From positions 1 through 64,000 of the forward strand of contig JAIEMJ010000019.1 in assembly GCA_019752335.1 (NCBI GenBank): 64,000 bases of DNA. Reading direction: 5' to 3'. Shown one piece after another: positions 44,458 to 54,053 of this stretch. The DNA comes from Bryobacteraceae bacterium. Its GTDB lineage: Bacteria; Acidobacteriota; Terriglobia; Bryobacterales; Bryobacteraceae. Position 1 is the first letter of the stretch, and each line of letters begins with the position of its first letter. The notes beneath the pieces were generated by a model. The model was not told the origin of the DNA, made no database searches, and worked only from the letters and a program-made list of their open reading frames with translations. The position numbers and the translations under genes are program-made.

Positions 44458-44798
44458 AATATCGGAAAACAAACCCGGCGATCTCGTTGAAATCATTGAT
44501 TGGGGCTGTAACTAGCGGACATTCGCCCAAACGAACCCATGGCAACCAGGCCTACGAAATTCACCTGGTAAAGCCGACAAGCCCCCGACCTCGAAACCTG
44601 GTCCATCTATCCCTGGAAAACCGCGACGTCCCCCCAGCCACGCACGAACTCGCCGACGCCTTGGGGGCGTCATGAGGCTCCACGAACCACCCCAAATTGC
44701 TGCGTGCAAACCAGCCCCGAACGCAGTGAGGGGGTCGTTCAGAATCAGCAGAACACGAGGCCACAACAACATTAACCTCGTCCGCCCCGCCGATTGGG
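44458..44798. other. Intergenic region with A repeat module
   Basis: No gene is supported. A plus-strand reading ends ...THELADALGAS then stop at 44675; the left repeat copy ends ...PRERLGAS then stop at 25268. The repeat may therefore include the 3' end of a lost gene. The A module itself is at 44655-44745. Confidence 0.45.
44655..44745 (+). repeat. Dispersed repeat, A module
   Basis: GACGCCTTGGGGGCGTCATG and AGGCTC, then a half-conserved stretch and GAACGCAGTGAGGGGGTCGT. It aligns without long gaps to 25248-25330 in the same orientation. Confidence 0.7.
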
Positions 44799-45395
44799 CT
44801 AGTTCACTTCCGCAACCGGATTCTGTCGGCTCCTTCGGGTCGCCAGACCATCCTGGATCAATCGCAGGTCTCGTTCCGATAGCGTCATCGGTGCCCTCGA
44901 CATCTGGTCGTAGTCTTCCGTTTTCCAGACTGCTTTCATTAAGCCTGTTTCAGAATGGCGGTCGATCCCTTGTAGCATGTGGACGATCTCATGGGCCAGA
45001 ACGTGACCCAGCACCGGCGCGACCTGTTCTGGTGAGAACGTCTTCTTCACTCGGTCAACGAAGACCACGATGTGCTTGCCTTCGTAGACCTTGGATGTCG
45101 CCAGCACTCCGGGCTTACGCCCCTCGGGCGTCGCCAGCGAGCCGGAGAGGATCAGGCCACTTCCGGGAGCCGTACAGGCCTTGGTGCCGTTCTGCCATTC
45201 CAGCTTCACTCCGGCCTCACGCAGGATCTGGGTGGCCACGCCGCGGCTCTTAACGGCCTCCATCCCCTCAAGACCGGCCAGGGTGCCGCAAATTACGACG
45301 GCCTCGCTGCCGTCCCGGCCGTAGCCAGGAGTGCCAGACCAGGCCGTCGCGACGCACAGAGCTAACCAACTGAGGCGAACATTCCGGGAAATCAT
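44799..45395 (-). CDS. Secreted protein with HExxH motif
   Basis: A 198-residue exported protein (signal MISRNVRLSWLALCVATAWS). Residues about 140-150 read GHVLAHEIVHMLQGIDRHSE, an HExxH zinc-metallopeptidase motif (HEIVH) followed by a His/Glu-rich stretch that may give the third ligand. The middle contains VATQILREAGVKLEW. Related short secreted proteins occur in Acidobacteria. Activity is not established, and no pro-region is obvious. Confidence 0.75.
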   Translation of the reverse strand: MISRNVRLSWLALCVATAWSGTPGYGRDGSEAVVICGTLAGLEGMEAVKSRGVATQILREAGVKLEWQNGTKACTAPGSGLILSGSLATPEGRKPGVLATSKVYEGKHIVVFVDRVKKTFSPEQVAPVLGHVLAHEIVHMLQGIDRHSETGLMKAVWKTEDYDQMSRAPMTLSERDLRLIQDGLATRRSRQNPVAEVN

Positions 45396-45562
45396 GAATT
45401 CGAGTATTCCCCGTAACTCGTTGATTTAGAACGGTCACTACCGGCATGCCCTTAATGGCCAACCGCAAGGCGACAGGCGTTTGGGGCTCTCACTGATTCC
45501 GAAGCACTTATGTGTCAACATGCGCCGGGCCATTTTGGCGGCTAACCGGATAGAATCAGGAG

Positions 45563-47602
45563 ATGACGAGTTCGCCCGGCACTCCAGCGAAAGGGCCCGC
45601 CGAAGCGGGGCGCCTGGATTCCTGGAAGCAGATCGCGGCTTATCTCGACAAGAGCGAGCGCACCGTCCGGCGGTGGCAGGAGACTGAAGGGCTGCCCGTA
45701 CATAAGCACCAACACCAGCAGCGGGGCTCGGTTTGGGCTTACCAGTCTGAGTTGGACGAGTGGCTGGCCCAACGGCGCATCAGTCCGGAGCCGTTGGTGG
45801 AGGAGCCCAGCGAGGAGCCGGCCGTTCCGCCGCGCCAGATTCCGTGGAAGCCGATGGCGGCTGTGGTGGGGTTGGCGGCCGCCGCCATCGCGGGATGGAT
45901 ATTCACCCATCGCCCGCCCGAGCCGCTGGCCGCTGCCGTGCCGTTTACGTCGATGCTGAGCGTCGAGTACGGCGCGACCTTCTCTCCCGACGGGCAGCAA
46001 GCCGCCTTCTTCTGGGGCGCCAAGGGCAAGAGTGGGATCTACGTGAAGTCGCTCCAGTCGGATGAAGCCAAGCCGTTGGTGGTGGGCCCATCCGAAGAGG
46101 GCTTCACCTACAGCCCGGCCTGGTCGCCGGACGGGAAGACGATCGCCTTTCTCCGGCGGACGCCCAACCAGGAGACCTGGCTCTGTCTCGTCTCACCCGC
46201 CGGCGGACCCGAGCGCAAGCTGCTTCGCCTCGCCACGACCTTCGCCGCCTTTTGGGCCGATCACCAACACCTCAGTTGGGGGCCGGACAGCCAATGGCTG
46301 CTGGCACCCATCGCCGCCAGCGCCAAGTCCCAGGCCATCCACCGCATCTCGGTGAACGGCGGCTCGGAACGCCTCACCGACGCCGCGGGGACCTCGGCGT
46401 TCAGCCCGGCACTATCGCCCGACGCCCGCAGCTTCGTCTTTCTGCGCCGCGCCGGCGACAGCATGACCACCTACGAACTGATGCGGCAGGAACTGATCGC
46501 CGATCGCCCACCCGAAGTGGTTTACCGGGGAAAGGGGTCCTCCGCCGGCGTAGCCTGGCTGCCCAACGGACAGGATTTGGTCTTCTGCACCCAGAATTCG
46601 CAAGCCGCCGCCGATCGCGAGACGTGGCTCTATCGCCTTCCCGCGCGCCCCGGGGCGACGCTGACGCCGCTGGGCATCAAGAACTGCAATACGGTCGCCG
46701 TGTCGATGGCTAGCGCCGCGCTGCTTTACGGCAGCGTGGCCAGCGAAACGACTACGCTGTGGCAGGCCAGCCTCAATGCGCTCGATTCGCCGGCTGAGTT
46801 TGCGCCCTCCAGCCGCTACGATGCGTTCCCCAGCTTCTCGCCCGACGGCCGCTCTCTCGCCTTCGTTTCGAACCGCAGCGGCGAACACGAAGTCTGGCTC
46901 GTTGGCGCCGACGGCAACGGTGCCCGGCGGGTGACGGAACACGCCCAAGCCCGAGGAGGACCTCACTGGTCGCCGGACGGTAGCCGTTTGGTGTTTGGGG
47001 CGCTCCTCGGTGCCGGCCCGGACTTGCCCCCGGGTTTGGCGACGGCGCCCATCGCCGGCGGGTCCGCCCAGGCCATTTCGCTCGGCGGGCAACTGGCCCA
47101 CGAACCGGTTTGGTCGCGCGACGGAAAGAGGATCTACTATTCCTCCGGACTGCAAATCTGGCGCAGTACGGCCGACGGCCGGGATCGAGTGAAGCTGCTG
47201 GATGGATCACGCTACCAGGCGTTAGGAGAAAGTTCGGACGGCCGCATGCTGTACTACACCAAGCGGTCGCAGCACTATCTCCTCTGCCGCCTGCCCCTGG
47301 GCGGCGGTCCGGAGGAAATCGTGGCCGATGGTTTGTGGGTTGGCGCAGCGACTCTCACCAGTCAAGCGCTGTATTTCGTGCGCGGGAGCGACAAGAGCCT
47401 GTACCGGTTACCGTTCGATCGCCAGGCCGCTACCGGACTCGGACCGGAGCGGAAGCTCGGCGTTCTGCTGGGCGAGAACCAGCGCCCCGCCATCCAGTCC
47501 GGCATGGCCGGCCTGACGGTCTCTCCTGATGACACGCGGATCATCTGGTCCGTCCGCCGCGAACCGCAAATCGACCTCGCCCTCATCCGGGACATTCACT
47601 AA
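45563..47602 (+). CDS. HTH protein with membrane helix and PD40 propeller
   Basis: A 679-residue protein. Residues 18-70 are a MerR/excisionase-like helix-turn-helix (DSWKQIAAYLDKSERTVRRW, SVWAYQSELDEWL). A membrane helix lies at about 93-112 (PMAAVVGLAAAAIAGWIF). The rest is a TolB-like propeller with PD40 blades (ATFSPDGQQAAFFWG, PAWSPDGKTIAFLRR, PSFSPDGRSLAFVSNRSGE). The layout is like CadC/ToxR membrane-bound regulators, with the sensor outside. AGGAG touches the ATG directly, so a slightly different start is possible. The next gene encodes a kinase with the same type of propeller. Confidence 0.83.
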   Translation: MTSSPGTPAKGPAEAGRLDSWKQIAAYLDKSERTVRRWQETEGLPVHKHQHQQRGSVWAYQSELDEWLAQRRISPEPLVEEPSEEPAVPPRQIPWKPMAAVVGLAAAAIAGWIFTHRPPEPLAAAVPFTSMLSVEYGATFSPDGQQAAFFWGAKGKSGIYVKSLQSDEAKPLVVGPSEEGFTYSPAWSPDGKTIAFLRRTPNQETWLCLVSPAGGPERKLLRLATTFAAFWADHQHLSWGPDSQWLLAPIAASAKSQAIHRISVNGGSERLTDAAGTSAFSPALSPDARSFVFLRRAGDSMTTYELMRQELIADRPPEVVYRGKGSSAGVAWLPNGQDLVFCTQNSQAAADRETWLYRLPARPGATLTPLGIKNCNTVAVSMASAALLYGSVASETTTLWQASLNALDSPAEFAPSSRYDAFPSFSPDGRSLAFVSNRSGEHEVWLVGADGNGARRVTEHAQARGGPHWSPDGSRLVFGALLGAGPDLPPGLATAPIAGGSAQAISLGGQLAHEPVWSRDGKRIYYSSGLQIWRSTADGRDRVKLLDGSRYQALGESSDGRMLYYTKRSQHYLLCRLPLGGGPEEIVADGLWVGAATLTSQALYFVRGSDKSLYRLPFDRQAATGLGPERKLGVLLGENQRPAIQSGMAGLTVSPDDTRIIWSVRREPQIDLALIRDIH

Positions 47603-47648
47603 ACGAGCTCAAACTGGTCCGCAAAATTCCGCTAAGCTAGACGGAACG

Positions 47649-48542
47649 ATGAACCTCTCACCCGGTGACCGTCTTGGGCCCTATCAACTGACCGCCATTA
47701 CCGGCGAAGGCGGCATGGGCACCGTGTGGCAGGCCCGCGACCCCCGGCTGGACCGTACCGTCGCCTTGAAGGTCTCGAAGTCCGACTTCACCGAACGCTT
47801 TGGGCGCGAAGCGCGTGCCGTGGCCGCGCTCAATCATCCGCACATCTGCCAGCTCTACGACATCGGCCCGAACTACCTGGTGATGGAGTTCGTCGATGGT
47901 GCCCCGCTGAAAGGTCCGCTGCCGGTGGAGAAGGCGGTGGAGTACGCGGGGCAGATTCTGGATGCGCTGGAAGCGGCGCACAAGAAGGGGATCACGCACC
48001 GGGACTTGAAGCCGGCCAACATCCTGGTCACCAAGCAGGGCATCAAGCTGCTGGACTTTGGGCTCGCCAAGCGCGCGGCCACGGTGGGTCCGCAGGATGC
48101 GACGTTGACGGCGATTACGGCCGAGGGCCAGATCGCCGGTACGTTGCAGTACATGTCTCCGGAGCAGTTGCAGGGCAAGGACGTCGATGCGCGGAGCGAC
48201 CTGTTTTCCTTCGGCTGCGTGCTCTACGAAATGTTGTCTGGTAAGCGGGCCTTTACCGGCGAGAGCTCCGCCAGCGTCATCGCGGCGATCATGGAGCGCG
48301 AGCCGGCCCCGCTCGAATTGGGTGCGCCGCTGGCCCGGGTGTTGCGAACGTGTTTGGCCAAGGATCCCGAGCGGCGCTTCCAAACGGCGATCGACCTCAA
48401 GCGCGACCTTATCTGGGCTCTCGAAGAGCGTCCGGCCGCGCCTGTAGTGGCTGCGAAGTCCAAAGTCCCGCTGTGGGCGATCGGGCTCCCGGCTGGTCCT
48501 CGCGGGGGCACTGGGGTGGAGCCTTTCGCGGACGCCCCGTAA
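47649..48542 (+). CDS. Ser/Thr protein kinase, frameshifted before its propeller
   Basis: The kinase domain (residues about 10-270) is complete: YQLTAITGEGGMGTVWQA, VALKVSK lysine, THRDLKPANILV, LDFGLAKRA, YMSPEQL and DLFSFGCVLYEML. The frame ends after KVPLWAIGLPAG. One extra G near 48494 (GCTGGTCC where GCTGTCC would restore LPAVLAGALGWSL, a membrane helix) breaks the link to the propeller that follows. Without the break it would be a PknB-like kinase with an extracytoplasmic PD40 domain, a common acidobacterial type. Confidence 0.85.
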   Translation: MNLSPGDRLGPYQLTAITGEGGMGTVWQARDPRLDRTVALKVSKSDFTERFGREARAVAALNHPHICQLYDIGPNYLVMEFVDGAPLKGPLPVEKAVEYAGQILDALEAAHKKGITHRDLKPANILVTKQGIKLLDFGLAKRAATVGPQDATLTAITAEGQIAGTLQYMSPEQLQGKDVDARSDLFSFGCVLYEMLSGKRAFTGESSASVIAAIMEREPAPLELGAPLARVLRTCLAKDPERRFQTAIDLKRDLIWALEERPAAPVVAAKSKVPLWAIGLPAGPRGGTGVEPFADAP

Positions 48543-50220
48543 GAGCGTCACGCCGCCCAGCGCGATCACACGAATCACGCGCGACGGGCAGTCTTCTTCG
48601 CCGGCGCTGTCGCCGGACGGGAAGCTGCTCGCGTTCCATTCGCGTCGCGATGCCGGCAATCAGGACATCTATGTCCAGCAGTCCGGCAGTGTGCCGATTC
48701 GCCTGACGAACGATCCCGCCGCAGATCGAGACCCGGCATTTTCTTCCGATGGTACGAAGATCTACTTCTCCTCCGCCCGTACGCCTCCGGGCATCTACGA
48801 GGTACCCGCGTTAGGCGGCGATGCCCGGTTGGTGCTGCCGGACGCCCTGATGCCGCGGCCCTCCCCAAATGGCACGCATCTGGCCTATTTGGTGGGAGAG
48901 CAGTGGTACCTGGATACGATCCCTCCCGCCGCATCTCCCGGCAAGCCTCTCTGTCGGCACTACCGCGAATTCCATCCAACTGCCGGTCTGGTCGCCGGAC
49001 GGCAAGAGACTGATGATTCGGAAGCAGGATTTCGAAATCCTCTCCCTCACCGGAACGCAACTCCAGACTGTTCCCCTGGTGGCCAATCTTACCCGGCGCC
49101 GTTTAACTCAGGGGGCGGTACTCACCGTCGTAAAGTGGCTGCCGGGCGATGAACTGCTGCTCGCCAGCGCGCATGGGGATGCACGAAACCTTTGGAGAAT
49201 CCCCCTGAGCGAGGCGGCAGATGGAATCCCGACAGCCGTTACCGCGGGCAGCTTTGGCATCTATCGCACGGACGCTTCCCGCGAACGGATCGTCTTCGCG
49301 GCCAACAACGGGACGTTCTCTCTCTGGAGCCTGCCATGCGAGCTGAACACCGGTCGAGTGCTGGGGCCACCCAGAAAGCTGCTGCCCGGTGAAGTGGACG
49401 GCAGCCATCCCGACATCACCCCGGACGGTACCCAGTTGATCTACTGCTCGCGGCGCGACGGGACACAAGGCATCTGGAACCTGGACATGCGCACGGGCAA
49501 GGACCGGCTGGTGGCGGCGTTCGGCACCCTAGGCGACGCCTATTCCCATACCATCATCAGCCCCGACGGCCAGCAAGTGGCCGCCATGGCCCAGGATCCG
49601 AAATCAGACTGGCTGGTACTGATGCGGGCCGCCGGCGGCCCGTCCAAGCGAATCCACACTCCAGGCGCGCGTCTGCGCGGCTTTACGCCGGACGGCAAAG
49701 GGTTGCTGTTGTGGGTGATGGCCAAGTACGGGGAGCACGTGGCGCTGCTGGACTTGTCCACTGGCGTGCGCACTCGCATATTGAGCCGAGGCGACGAGGT
49801 CTTCCGCGAGCCCCGGCTGTCTACGGATGGCCAGTGGCTGGCCTTCGCCGACGCCGATGCCAAGCTCTACGTGGCGCCCTTCCTCGGCAGCCAACCGATG
49901 CCTCCCGCAACTTGGATCGAAGTGTCCAACGGGCAACGCAGCCGGCGTGGTCGCCGGACGGAAAGAGTCTGTACTACCGGCAGGGCCGGGGGAAGTATGT
50001 CAACAGCTTCATCAACGGCTTCAATGCGACGCTGATGCGTCAGCCGCTCGACGCCACCACCAAGCGGCCCGCCGGGGCGGCCACGGTTTTCCACCGCTTT
50101 GGGGACATGGCCTTCGGCGGTGGTATCGTCAATCCCATTGCCGTGGCGCGCGACCAGATCATCCTCACGCTGACGGAGCCCGCCTCCGATGTGTGGTCCA
50201 TCGACATGCCGCCCCGGTAG
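48495..50220 (+). pseudogene. Out-of-frame PD40 propeller part of the kinase gene
   Basis: The sequence continues in three frames. First (from about 48495): membrane helix VLAGALGWSL, then SPALSPDGKLLAFHSRRDAG and DPAFSSDGTKIYFSSART. Second (from about 48930): LPVWSPDGKRLMIRK through VAPFLGSQPM. Third (from about 49935): QPAWSPDGKSLYYRQG to the stop at 50220 (DVWSIDMPPR). Each join needs a one- or two-base indel. Either the gene is dead or the assembly has indel errors; the blades look well preserved, which favours the latter. Confidence 0.75.
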
Positions 50221-50223
50221 GCT

Positions 50224-51063
50224 CTAATGCGACATCGCGTAGACCACCGCATTGATGCCCACCCGCATCGCGAGGCTGGCGGCGCGCTCTGGATAGCGGG
50301 GATCGTCCGCCATATGCCAGGCATCGCCCAGATCGTTGTTGAAGGCGATGGCCACGATCACGCGACCGTGGTCATCCCGAATCGCGCGCCAATGCGGCTC
50401 CACGCCATCGGCGCGATAGGCGGTCCCTCGATACATCAGCGTCCGGAAATTGGGGATCTGGACGCGCTCATGCACGTCGTAGAGCGTCCGGAAGATCGGG
50501 TCATCGTCCGCCAACTCCTCAATCGTCCGCCCGGGCAGAATCATCTCGATGCCGTCGCGAAAGCCCTCCCATTCGTCGGTCCCGAAGAAGCTGTCGCAGA
50601 AGAGGAAGCCGCCCCGCAGCAGGTAGTCGCGCAGCTTGGCCGCCTGCTGGGGGGTGAGGCTCCAGGCGCCCGGCAACGCGACGTGCAGATAGGGCCAGTG
50701 GTAGAGATCGTCGCCATCGTCGGGGTTGACGGGCTGCTCCACGGAGCGCACATCAATGCGCGTAAGGCGGCGGATGATGCTGGCGAACGTGCGGTCGCCT
50801 TTCGGATAGTCGACAGTCCAAGCGGTGCCGCCGTTGAGCCAGTTTCCGCCGCGTCCGAAACGCCCCACCCCGCGATAGCCGTTCGACGGATACATCAATC
50901 GTCCCAGCACCAACTCGCTCTTGGCCCGGTAATCGGGCGGGAGGCTGGCCGCCGTATCCACACCCTCCATCGGAAAGTACTCCCGAAATGGCTGCTGCCC
51001 CAGCAAGACGCCTACCATCAAGGCGCAGCCAGCCACCAACCACCGTACTCGTCTGGGCGACAT
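50224..51063 (-). CDS. Secreted DUF4159 protein
   Basis: A 279-residue protein with a signal peptide (MSPRRVRWLVAGCALMVGVLLG). The DUF4159 body is clear: LVLGRLMYPSNGY, NGGTAWTVDYPKGDRTF, LRDYLLRGGFLFCDSFFG, and IAFNNDLGDAW. Proteins of this family often accompany MoxR-vWA clusters, but none is adjacent. The function is unknown. Confidence 0.87.
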   Translation of the reverse strand: MSPRRVRWLVAGCALMVGVLLGQQPFREYFPMEGVDTAASLPPDYRAKSELVLGRLMYPSNGYRGVGRFGRGGNWLNGGTAWTVDYPKGDRTFASIIRRLTRIDVRSVEQPVNPDDGDDLYHWPYLHVALPGAWSLTPQQAAKLRDYLLRGGFLFCDSFFGTDEWEGFRDGIEMILPGRTIEELADDDPIFRTLYDVHERVQIPNFRTLMYRGTAYRADGVEPHWRAIRDDHGRVIVAIAFNNDLGDAWHMADDPRYPERAASLAMRVGINAVVYAMSH

Positions 51064-51202
51064 CCCCCAAGCTTACCGTGAGGCGCGTCTCCGACGGTGC
51101 CCGCGGTCGAACCGGCCCCGCGGCAGCGAACCCTCAAAGGAACGGGCGCGCCAGACGAGATGGGGCACGGGCCACATGTTCCCCAGGACTTGCGTCCCGC
51201 GC

Positions 51203-52675
51203 TTACGCCGCGCGCCACCCGGCGTTGAGCTTGGAGTGCAGTTCGCGACGGAGCTTGGCGTGGTCCGGGTGGTCGACGATATTGGCGGTCTCTTGGGGGT
51301 CGGCCAAGTAGTCGTAGAGTTCGTAGGCGCGAAACGTTTTGGCGGCGTCCATCGCGCGCCAGTCCGTGTAGCGATACCGCTCCGTCCGGACCGTGTAGCC
51401 CATCACCGTGCCCACGCCCTCCACGTTGCGCGGAAACTGGCTGAAGGCGGCGGACTTCGTCTTGCGCGCCGGATTGTCGAGCATCGGAGCGAAGCTGGTG
51501 CCCTCCAGATCCTTGGGCGGCGTTACTCCCGTCAACGCCGTCAGCGTCGGGTAGAGGTCCACCAGTTCGGCCAGCGAATCGGTCTTCGTGCCGCGCTGCT
51601 TCTGCCCAGGGGCCGACACGATGAGCGACGTCCGCACCGCCTTCTCGAAGTTCGAATGCTTATGCCACAGGCCGTGGTTCCCCAGATGCCAGCCGACGTC
51701 GCCCGCCACGATAACGATGGTCTGCTCGCGCAATCCCGTCCTGTCCAAGGCGCGCAGCACCCGGCCCACCTGGGCATCGATATAGCTGATGCTGGCGTAG
51801 TAAGCGCGGACGATCTCCAGTGCTTTGGCCTCGGGAATCGGCCCCGTCTCCGGGATGTCCTGATAGCTTCGCAGGACTTGGTTTGAGTGCAACGCCAGCG
51901 GCGGTACTTTGGTCGGCGCGGGCGCGTAGTCCGGAATTTCGATCTTCTTGCGTGCGTAGAGGTCGTAGTAGCGCTTCGGCGCGACGAACGGCAGGTGCGG
52001 CTTTTGGAAGCCGATGGAGAGGAAGAAGGGCTGGTCCTTTAGGGTCTGCAGTGCCTGGATGGCGGTTTTGGCGGTGAGGCCGTCGGGCAGGGAATCGTCG
52101 GGGACGTCGCGGGCCTCCCAACTGGGGCCGAGTTCGGCGCGGCTGTAGCGAATCAGCGCGTTCTTCCAGCCGCGGGCTTCCAGGGCCGCCCAGAATTTGC
52201 GCTGGCGCTCGGCATTGGCGGGCGTGTTCCAGTCCGTCGCGCCGTTGGCGTTGGGCGGAAACCAGGCCGGGATTGACCAGGAGGGGACATCGTTGAGTCC
52301 GCTGTGGTACGTGCGCCCGAAGCTCGTCGTGACGTAGCCCGCCTGCTTAAAGCACTGCGGTAACGTGACGACGTCGGGCAGGTGCTTGCGGAAGTGCGTC
52401 TGCGAGTCAAAGATGCGCGTCGTATCCGGACGGCGCCCGGTGAGGTAAGAACTACGCGACTGGCTCGCGCTCGCGAACTGGCAATAGGCGCGATTGAATA
52501 ACGTGCCTCGCGCCGCCAGCGCGTCCAGGTTCGGCGACTGCACCACCGGGTTGCCGTAGCAACCGAGGTCCGGACGCAGATCGGAGATCGTGATGAACAG
52601 CACGTTCAAGCGCGGGGAGGCGCTGCGAGCCAGAGCAGCCGCGAGCGAAGCGCCCAGCAGTTGGCGTCGATCCAT
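51203..52675 (-). CDS. Sulfatase-family protein with altered formylglycine motif
   Basis: A 490-residue protein close to iduronate-2-sulfatases: LNVLFITISDLRPDLGCYGN (metal Asp residues), PNLDALAARGTLFNRAYC, SYLTGRRPDTTRIF, and DVGWHLGNHGLWHKHSNFE. The N-terminus MDRRQLLGASLAAALA may be a short export signal. The catalytic motif, normally C/S-x-P-x-R, reads A-S-Q-S-R here, so the residue converted to formylglycine is Ala and the Pro is Gln. It may therefore be inactive, or use another chemistry. It is 10 bp downstream of the MFS gene. Confidence 0.85.
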   Translation of the reverse strand: MDRRQLLGASLAAALARSASPRLNVLFITISDLRPDLGCYGNPVVQSPNLDALAARGTLFNRAYCQFASASQSRSSYLTGRRPDTTRIFDSQTHFRKHLPDVVTLPQCFKQAGYVTTSFGRTYHSGLNDVPSWSIPAWFPPNANGATDWNTPANAERQRKFWAALEARGWKNALIRYSRAELGPSWEARDVPDDSLPDGLTAKTAIQALQTLKDQPFFLSIGFQKPHLPFVAPKRYYDLYARKKIEIPDYAPAPTKVPPLALHSNQVLRSYQDIPETGPIPEAKALEIVRAYYASISYIDAQVGRVLRALDRTGLREQTIVIVAGDVGWHLGNHGLWHKHSNFEKAVRTSLIVSAPGQKQRGTKTDSLAELVDLYPTLTALTGVTPPKDLEGTSFAPMLDNPARKTKSAAFSQFPRNVEGVGTVMGYTVRTERYRYTDWRAMDAAKTFRAYELYDYLADPQETANIVDHPDHAKLRRELHSKLNAGWRAA

Positions 52676-52685
52676 ACTGACTAGT

Positions 52686-53963
52686 TTAGTCTCCCGTCGC
52701 CCTGGCCAGCGCCGATAGCGACTCCTTGGCCGCCTTCTTATTGGGCAACAGCAGAATCGCCAGCGCGCCGATGGCCGAGAGCAGGAAGACGAACTTCAGC
52801 GCCATCGGATAGCCGCCCTGTTCTTGCATCTTCGATACGATCCACGGGAACCAGGTCTGGCCAATGGTGTCGGTGGGCAGAATGATGGCCATCACCCGCG
52901 CTAGCGAATTCACACCGAACTTCTCCGCCGCCATCAGCGGGATCAGCATGTAGTCCGCGCCCATGCCGAAGCCGAACAGGATCGCGAAGAAGTAGACAAT
53001 CTGCGGGCTGGATGGCGTCACCGTGGTCACCAGCGGAATCGTGCCCGCCACGAGCAGGTACGTCACCGACATCACGACCTTCTTCGAAAAACGGTCCGCC
53101 AGGTAGCCCATCACAATGCGGCCAGCGATGGACGAGAACAGAATCAGCAGCAGGGTGTCGCTAAAGAGCGTGTCGAGCACCTTCGGATCCTTGAAGCCCT
53201 GATCCTGGAAGATGAACTTCATGTGCTGATTGATGGAGCCAATCGAGCCGATGGAGCAGGCGCTGCCCACGAGCAATAACCAAAAGGAGGGTTCGCGGAT
53301 GATCTTCTCCCAACTGGCTGGCTGCTGCTTGGTCTCGGCGTGGGCCTCGTCCGCGCCGTCGGGGAACAGGCCGAGGTCGCCCGGCTTGTCCTTCACGAAG
53401 AACAGGGCGAGGGGCCAGATCAGCAGCAGGAGTCCGCCGATGATGAGCAGCGCGGCTTGAAACCCGAAGGCTTCGGTAAGGGGTTGGGCGATGTACTTGG
53501 AGGAGATGCCGCCGAAGACGCCGACGCCCAGATAAACCACGGCCATCGCCTTGCCGCGCTGGTTCTTAAACCAATTCGCCGTGAGCACCTGGTGCGCGAT
53601 GGGTCCGGAGAAGATGTAGCCCACCATGTAGAGCACCCACAGTGCCTTGTAAATCAGCAGCGACGGTCCCATGGTGCCGAACCCCACAAACGCCAGCGCC
53701 GTACACGTGGAGCCGATCAGCAGCATTTGCCTCGGCTGAAAGCGATGCACCAGCAGCGGGCCTACCCACAGCGTCACCAAGGCGGCGATGGGGAAGCCCA
53801 GCGTAATCTCGGAACGCGACCAGCCGAAGGCCTTCGTGTAATAAGTGTAGAAGAACGGCATGCCGTAGTAGGGGATGCCCACCGCGAGTCCGAAGGTGAA
53901 GAAGGCGTAGATGGTGATCCACCAGCCGTGAAATAGAGGCTTCTCTTGCATAGCGAAGTCCAT
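52686..53963 (-). CDS. MFS transporter
   Basis: A 425-residue polytopic protein with the 12-helix MFS pattern. WWITIYAFFTFGLAVGIPYY opens helix 1. The loop 2-3 region is reduced (LLVHRFQPRQMLLIGS), and YLADRFSKKVVMS marks loop 8-9. It resembles the oxalate/formate and monocarboxylate antiporter branch, so an organic acid is a possible substrate. It is co-directional with the sulfatase-like gene. Confidence 0.87.
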   Translation of the reverse strand: MDFAMQEKPLFHGWWITIYAFFTFGLAVGIPYYGMPFFYTYYTKAFGWSRSEITLGFPIAALVTLWVGPLLVHRFQPRQMLLIGSTCTALAFVGFGTMGPSLLIYKALWVLYMVGYIFSGPIAHQVLTANWFKNQRGKAMAVVYLGVGVFGGISSKYIAQPLTEAFGFQAALLIIGGLLLLIWPLALFFVKDKPGDLGLFPDGADEAHAETKQQPASWEKIIREPSFWLLLVGSACSIGSIGSINQHMKFIFQDQGFKDPKVLDTLFSDTLLLILFSSIAGRIVMGYLADRFSKKVVMSVTYLLVAGTIPLVTTVTPSSPQIVYFFAILFGFGMGADYMLIPLMAAEKFGVNSLARVMAIILPTDTIGQTWFPWIVSKMQEQGGYPMALKFVFLLSAIGALAILLLPNKKAAKESLSALARATGD

Positions 53964-54053
53964 ATTATGTCACGGGCGCGCCGGCTGCTTTTGCGATATG
54001 CTACCAACAAGCCCGGTGGTGAGTAGATTCTGATTTAGAGGTCTTGAAGCTCC

